The notes under the pieces were generated by a model, which saw nothing but the letters and a program-made list of their open reading frames with translations, was not told the DNA's origin and did no database searches. The translations under genes were made by a program, and so were the position numbers. Of a DNA stretch of 64,000 bases, positions 61,219-64,000 are shown one piece after another (position 1 is the stretch's first letter; every line of letters starts with the position of its first letter). The stretch covers positions 2,341,001 through 2,405,000 of the forward strand of contig NZ_CP134696.1 of the NCBI RefSeq assembly GCF_031851795.1, in the 5' to 3' direction. Source of the DNA: Pontibacter sp. G13 (GTDB lineage Bacteria; Bacteroidota; Bacteroidia; J057).

Positions 61219-62712
61219 TTGAAACGCATAGACTGGTTGGTTCTCCGGATGTACATGGGCCCATTTATCATGGGGCTTGCGATCATCCTCTTCATGTTGG
61301 TCCTTCAATTCATGTCTCTCTACCTCGACGACATCGCTGGTAAAGGACTGAGTGTGTGGATTCTATTCAAATTTTTCTATTACGCAGGAGGCCGATTACT
61401 CCTCAATGCTTTGCCGATCGCGGTGCTCGTGGCAGGCTTGATGACTTTCGGGAGTTTGGGGGAACACTATGAATTGGCTTCTATCAAATCATGTGGAATC
61501 TCCCTGCTCAAGGCCATGAGATCACTCATCGTTTTGGGGGTGGCTATCACGGGGATCGCCATTTGGATTTCCTTTGATTTGATTCCACAAGCCAATCTGA
61601 AATTTTTCAGCCTCTACTACGATGTCCAGCGGAAGAAGGCTGATGTCGCCATAGAACCCGGCCATTTCTACTCAGATATCGACAACTATGTGATCCGTGT
61701 GTCAGACAAGAACCTCGAGACGGGGACGCTGTATGACATCATGATTTATGATCACACCGAAAATAGAGGCAACAACGACCTGATCGTTGCCGATTCTGCC
61801 CGTATGAATCTGCGCGGAAAAACCATGCAGATGACGCTTTACAACGGGATTCGATATGAAGAATACAAGAGCGAAGCCGGCAAACCCAATTCCTATCCGC
61901 ATGGTCGGACCAAGTTCGACTCCCTTTACTACCGATTTGTCCTAAAGGGATTCGACCTCCAAAATACCGACGAATCGAGGTTCCGCCATCAAGTCACCAT
62001 GCCGATGAAAAGGCTTCAGGGCGCACTTGATAGTCTCGAATCGCTCAAGGATCGGAATCACTTCAAGTCCCTCAAACAGGTTGGTCGCTACAACAAGATG
62101 GATACCGCCTACTTCATGGGGACGGTGGATACAGTTGCAGTACCGGATACTGCGGTCTGGTCTACCCCCAGTGTGGTCGAACAAGGCGATTTTCTCGATA
62201 GCGTGAAAGTGGAAGATCGACTGGATCTGCTCAATCGGGCCGTCGTGAACGCAAGAGCTGTAAAAAGCTATGTGGAGTTCATGGTCAAGAAGGAAGAAGA
62301 CCAGAAGAAAGCCGACATGCGGTACCAGTATGAGTACTACAACCGGTATGCACTGCCATTCAACTGCTTGGTATTTCTGCTGATTGGCGTTTCGATGGGA
62401 GCCATCATCCAGAAGGGTGGTTTGGGAGCCCCTGCTTTGGTGGCAATTGTGCTGTTCTTCCTGTTTTATGTCCTGACGACCAATGGCCGTAAGTTCGCCA
62501 AGGAAGGAGTATTCGAACCTTGGCTGGGAGCTTGGTTCTCGGTGATCATCTTCACGCCGATTGCCATTTACATCACCTATAGTGCCGTGACGGATTCTCC
62601 GCTCTTCAATGAGAGTTTTTGGGGTTCGGTCCGAGATTCGATTACCAACTCCATTCGCAACTTATTCAAGAAGAAGACGCGAGAACTGGATGCTGGGGAC
62701 GATTCGGTCTGA
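61219..62712 (+). CDS. LptF/LptG-family LPS export permease
   Basis: 497 residues. Six transmembrane segments, three before (about 11-35, 52-75, 98-118) and three after (from about 373) a large periplasmic beta-jellyroll (about 130-370). The start IDWLVLRMYMGPFIMGLAIILFMLVLQF and the C-terminal LPFNCLVFLLIGVSMGAIIQKGGLG are typical of YjgP/YjgQ proteins. With LptB2 and LptC it extracts LPS from the inner membrane. The periplasmic domain is longer than in E. coli, as usual in Bacteroidota. Whether it is LptF or LptG cannot be told. Followed by a GT90-like gene. Confidence 0.92.
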   Translation: MKRIDWLVLRMYMGPFIMGLAIILFMLVLQFMSLYLDDIAGKGLSVWILFKFFYYAGGRLLLNALPIAVLVAGLMTFGSLGEHYELASIKSCGISLLKAMRSLIVLGVAITGIAIWISFDLIPQANLKFFSLYYDVQRKKADVAIEPGHFYSDIDNYVIRVSDKNLETGTLYDIMIYDHTENRGNNDLIVADSARMNLRGKTMQMTLYNGIRYEEYKSEAGKPNSYPHGRTKFDSLYYRFVLKGFDLQNTDESRFRHQVTMPMKRLQGALDSLESLKDRNHFKSLKQVGRYNKMDTAYFMGTVDTVAVPDTAVWSTPSVVEQGDFLDSVKVEDRLDLLNRAVVNARAVKSYVEFMVKKEEDQKKADMRYQYEYYNRYALPFNCLVFLLIGVSMGAIIQKGGLGAPALVAIVLFFLFYVLTTNGRKFAKEGVFEPWLGAWFSVIIFTPIAIYITYSAVTDSPLFNESFWGSVRDSITNSIRNLFKKKTRELDAGDDSV

Positions 62713-62815
62713 TATGGGAATGAATCTTTTTTGGTAAATTCGGGCACTGAAAAATCCCCCAATAGGACGTTCGGTCTTCCCCCGACGAACCTCATTGGGG
62801 ATTCCAGATGGTCCC

Positions 62816-63754
62816 ATGAAGTTTCTGTATTATCTCCGCAACGTAGGCCTATCGTTCATGCCCCAGTCATATTTCCGTTGGAGATATCGCAGACTGAAGG
62901 CACAGTTAGCTCAATACCATCCTCAAGCGATTCAGGATCGGGTCGATTACTATGTCAAGCCCAATACGGAATTTGACGTTTCGTCCAAGGCTGTGGCGGT
63001 GAAAAACTATGAGCGCACCGGCGGAAGCGCCTATTACTTCGACCTGAAGGAATTTCTGTATTACTTCGAGCAGAATACCCGTTTTGCATTCCACTTTGGG
63101 GATGAAACCCATATTGAGTCCTCCCCTACCCTCTTCAAGGCGCGCCCCATCGCTGGCGATAATGCCAACTCTGTCCTATTCAAACTCAACAAGCACAGGC
63201 ATTTTCGATTCGTAGACGACAAGCTCAGCTTCCGGGAAAAGCGGGATCAACTGGTCTGGCGCGGAGGAGCGTATCAACCCCACAGAAAGCGGTTTATCGA
63301 AGCGTATTGGGAGCATCCGATGTGCAATGCAGGACAAACCAACAAACCCGTGGAAGATGTCCCCTGGCAAAAGGAGTTCATGAGTATCTCCGAGCAGCTG
63401 CAATACAAGTTTATCCTCTGCATCGAGGGCAATGATGTAGCCACCAATCTCAAATGGGCGATGTCCTCCAATTCCCTCGTCATCATGCCCAAACCCAAAT
63501 TCGAGACCTGGTTCATGGAGGGAAAACTGGAAGCGGGTGTACATTATGCCCAAATCCGCGATGACTATTCTGACCTCGAAGAGACCCTCCAATACTATAT
63601 CGATCACCCTGCAGAAGCTGAATCCATCATTGCCGGGGCGAATGCCTATGTCCAACAATTTCAGGATGAAGACCTTGAAAATCTTTTGTGCCTGATGGTC
63701 TTGGAGAAATATGCAGCACTTTCTGGACAAAAAGCAGGAATTTTAGCGAAGTAG
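62816..63754 (+). CDS. GT90/CAP10-like LPS glycosyltransferase
   Basis: 312 residues from ATG 62816 (MKFLYYLRNVGLSFMPQSYFRWRYRRL). Motifs of the CAP10/LpsA group: KRDQLVWRGGAYQPHRKRFIEAYW, then YKFILCIEGNDVATNLKWAMSSNSLVIMPKPKFETWFMEGKL, where EGND..NLKW.M.SNS is the diagnostic nucleotide-sugar site. No membrane helix. It probably adds xylose, glucose or a similar sugar to LPS or another surface glycan, consistent with the LptF/G gene 103 bp upstream. Confidence 0.88.
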   Translation: MKFLYYLRNVGLSFMPQSYFRWRYRRLKAQLAQYHPQAIQDRVDYYVKPNTEFDVSSKAVAVKNYERTGGSAYYFDLKEFLYYFEQNTRFAFHFGDETHIESSPTLFKARPIAGDNANSVLFKLNKHRHFRFVDDKLSFREKRDQLVWRGGAYQPHRKRFIEAYWEHPMCNAGQTNKPVEDVPWQKEFMSISEQLQYKFILCIEGNDVATNLKWAMSSNSLVIMPKPKFETWFMEGKLEAGVHYAQIRDDYSDLEETLQYYIDHPAEAESIIAGANAYVQQFQDEDLENLLCLMVLEKYAALSGQKAGILAK

Positions 63755-64000
63755 TTTTGTACAGGAGATAGAATTTTTTGTTTATTGAGACGAAAGCTCT
63801 CCTCATTTAGGAATCGGCCATCGATCCAGCACGAACGATCGATCAATCTTCAATGTACATTTCTGCCTGACGTCCCTCACGCTACCCTAGGCCTCGCCTA
63901 TCCTTCCCACCATCGGACTTTCGGCAATCTCCCAACGGTCAAAGTACCGTCTGGGACTACCATTTATTCATGAGATATGCATAACCGCTCAACCCTTCTT
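63755..64000. other. Right edge, nothing identified
   Basis: 246 bp after the glycosyltransferase. A minus-strand open frame here (63661-63846) overlaps the real gene and is rejected. No terminator with a clear T-run and no RNA gene seen. Confidence 0.4.

Overview
The window looks like chromosomal DNA of a free-living, probably marine, member of the Bacteroidota. Evidence: a short primary sigma factor without region 1.1, a Bacteroidota-type promoter (TTG, 20 bp, TAnnTTTG) in front of it, a SusC/SusD pair, type IX secretion 'type B' C-terminal sorting domains, an LptF/LptG-type permease, many small outer-membrane barrels, and an alginate degradation locus. I cannot name the genus from sequence alone.

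Layout. 1-1.4 kb is gene-free repeat DNA: a roughly 0.7 kb module present twice in tandem, full of hairpins, then one copy (R1) of a dispersed structured repeat. 1.5-9.9 kb is an alginate catabolic operon on the minus strand, in transcription order: FadR-type regulator, then after a 740-bp leader a PL6 lyase, a PL17 oligoalginate lyase, KdgF, an ACS-family MFS transporter and a DEH reductase. The lyases cut alginate to unsaturated monouronate, KdgF opens it to DEH, the transporter probably imports it and the SDR reduces it to KDG. 10.2-13.3 kb holds an outer-membrane protein, a lipoprotein and an M48 peptidase. 13.9-19.5 kb is a TolC/adaptor/RND efflux operon. 19.7-24.5 kb has a small unknown cassette, an FMN reductase, rpoD, a nucleoside phosphorylase and a zinc-ribbon protein. 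24.6-29.9 kb has two paralogous secreted Ig-repeat proteins. 30-48 kb is a mosaic of lipoproteins, oxidoreductases, barrels and regulators, including a Fic protein preceded by a striking array of 9-bp sites. 48.9-52.8 kb has gcvP and a VOC protein, 53.2-57.9 kb susD/susC, and 59-63.8 kb an effector-associated-domain protein, pyrR-pyrB, an Lpt permease and a GT90-like glycosyltransferase.

The two most unusual signals are non-coding. First, six copies (R1-R6) of a roughly 190-215 bp element lie near gene 3' ends. Their sequences differ, but three paired segments are kept by compensatory changes, so the folded structure appears conserved. Second, 16 copies of CTTATTTAA/TTAAATAAG lie upstream of fic at spacings of 41, 31 and 72 bp, close to whole DNA turns, which looks like a phased protein-binding array. 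The alginate operon also has a strong intrinsic terminator 20 bp before its first lyase start codon, suggesting attenuation.
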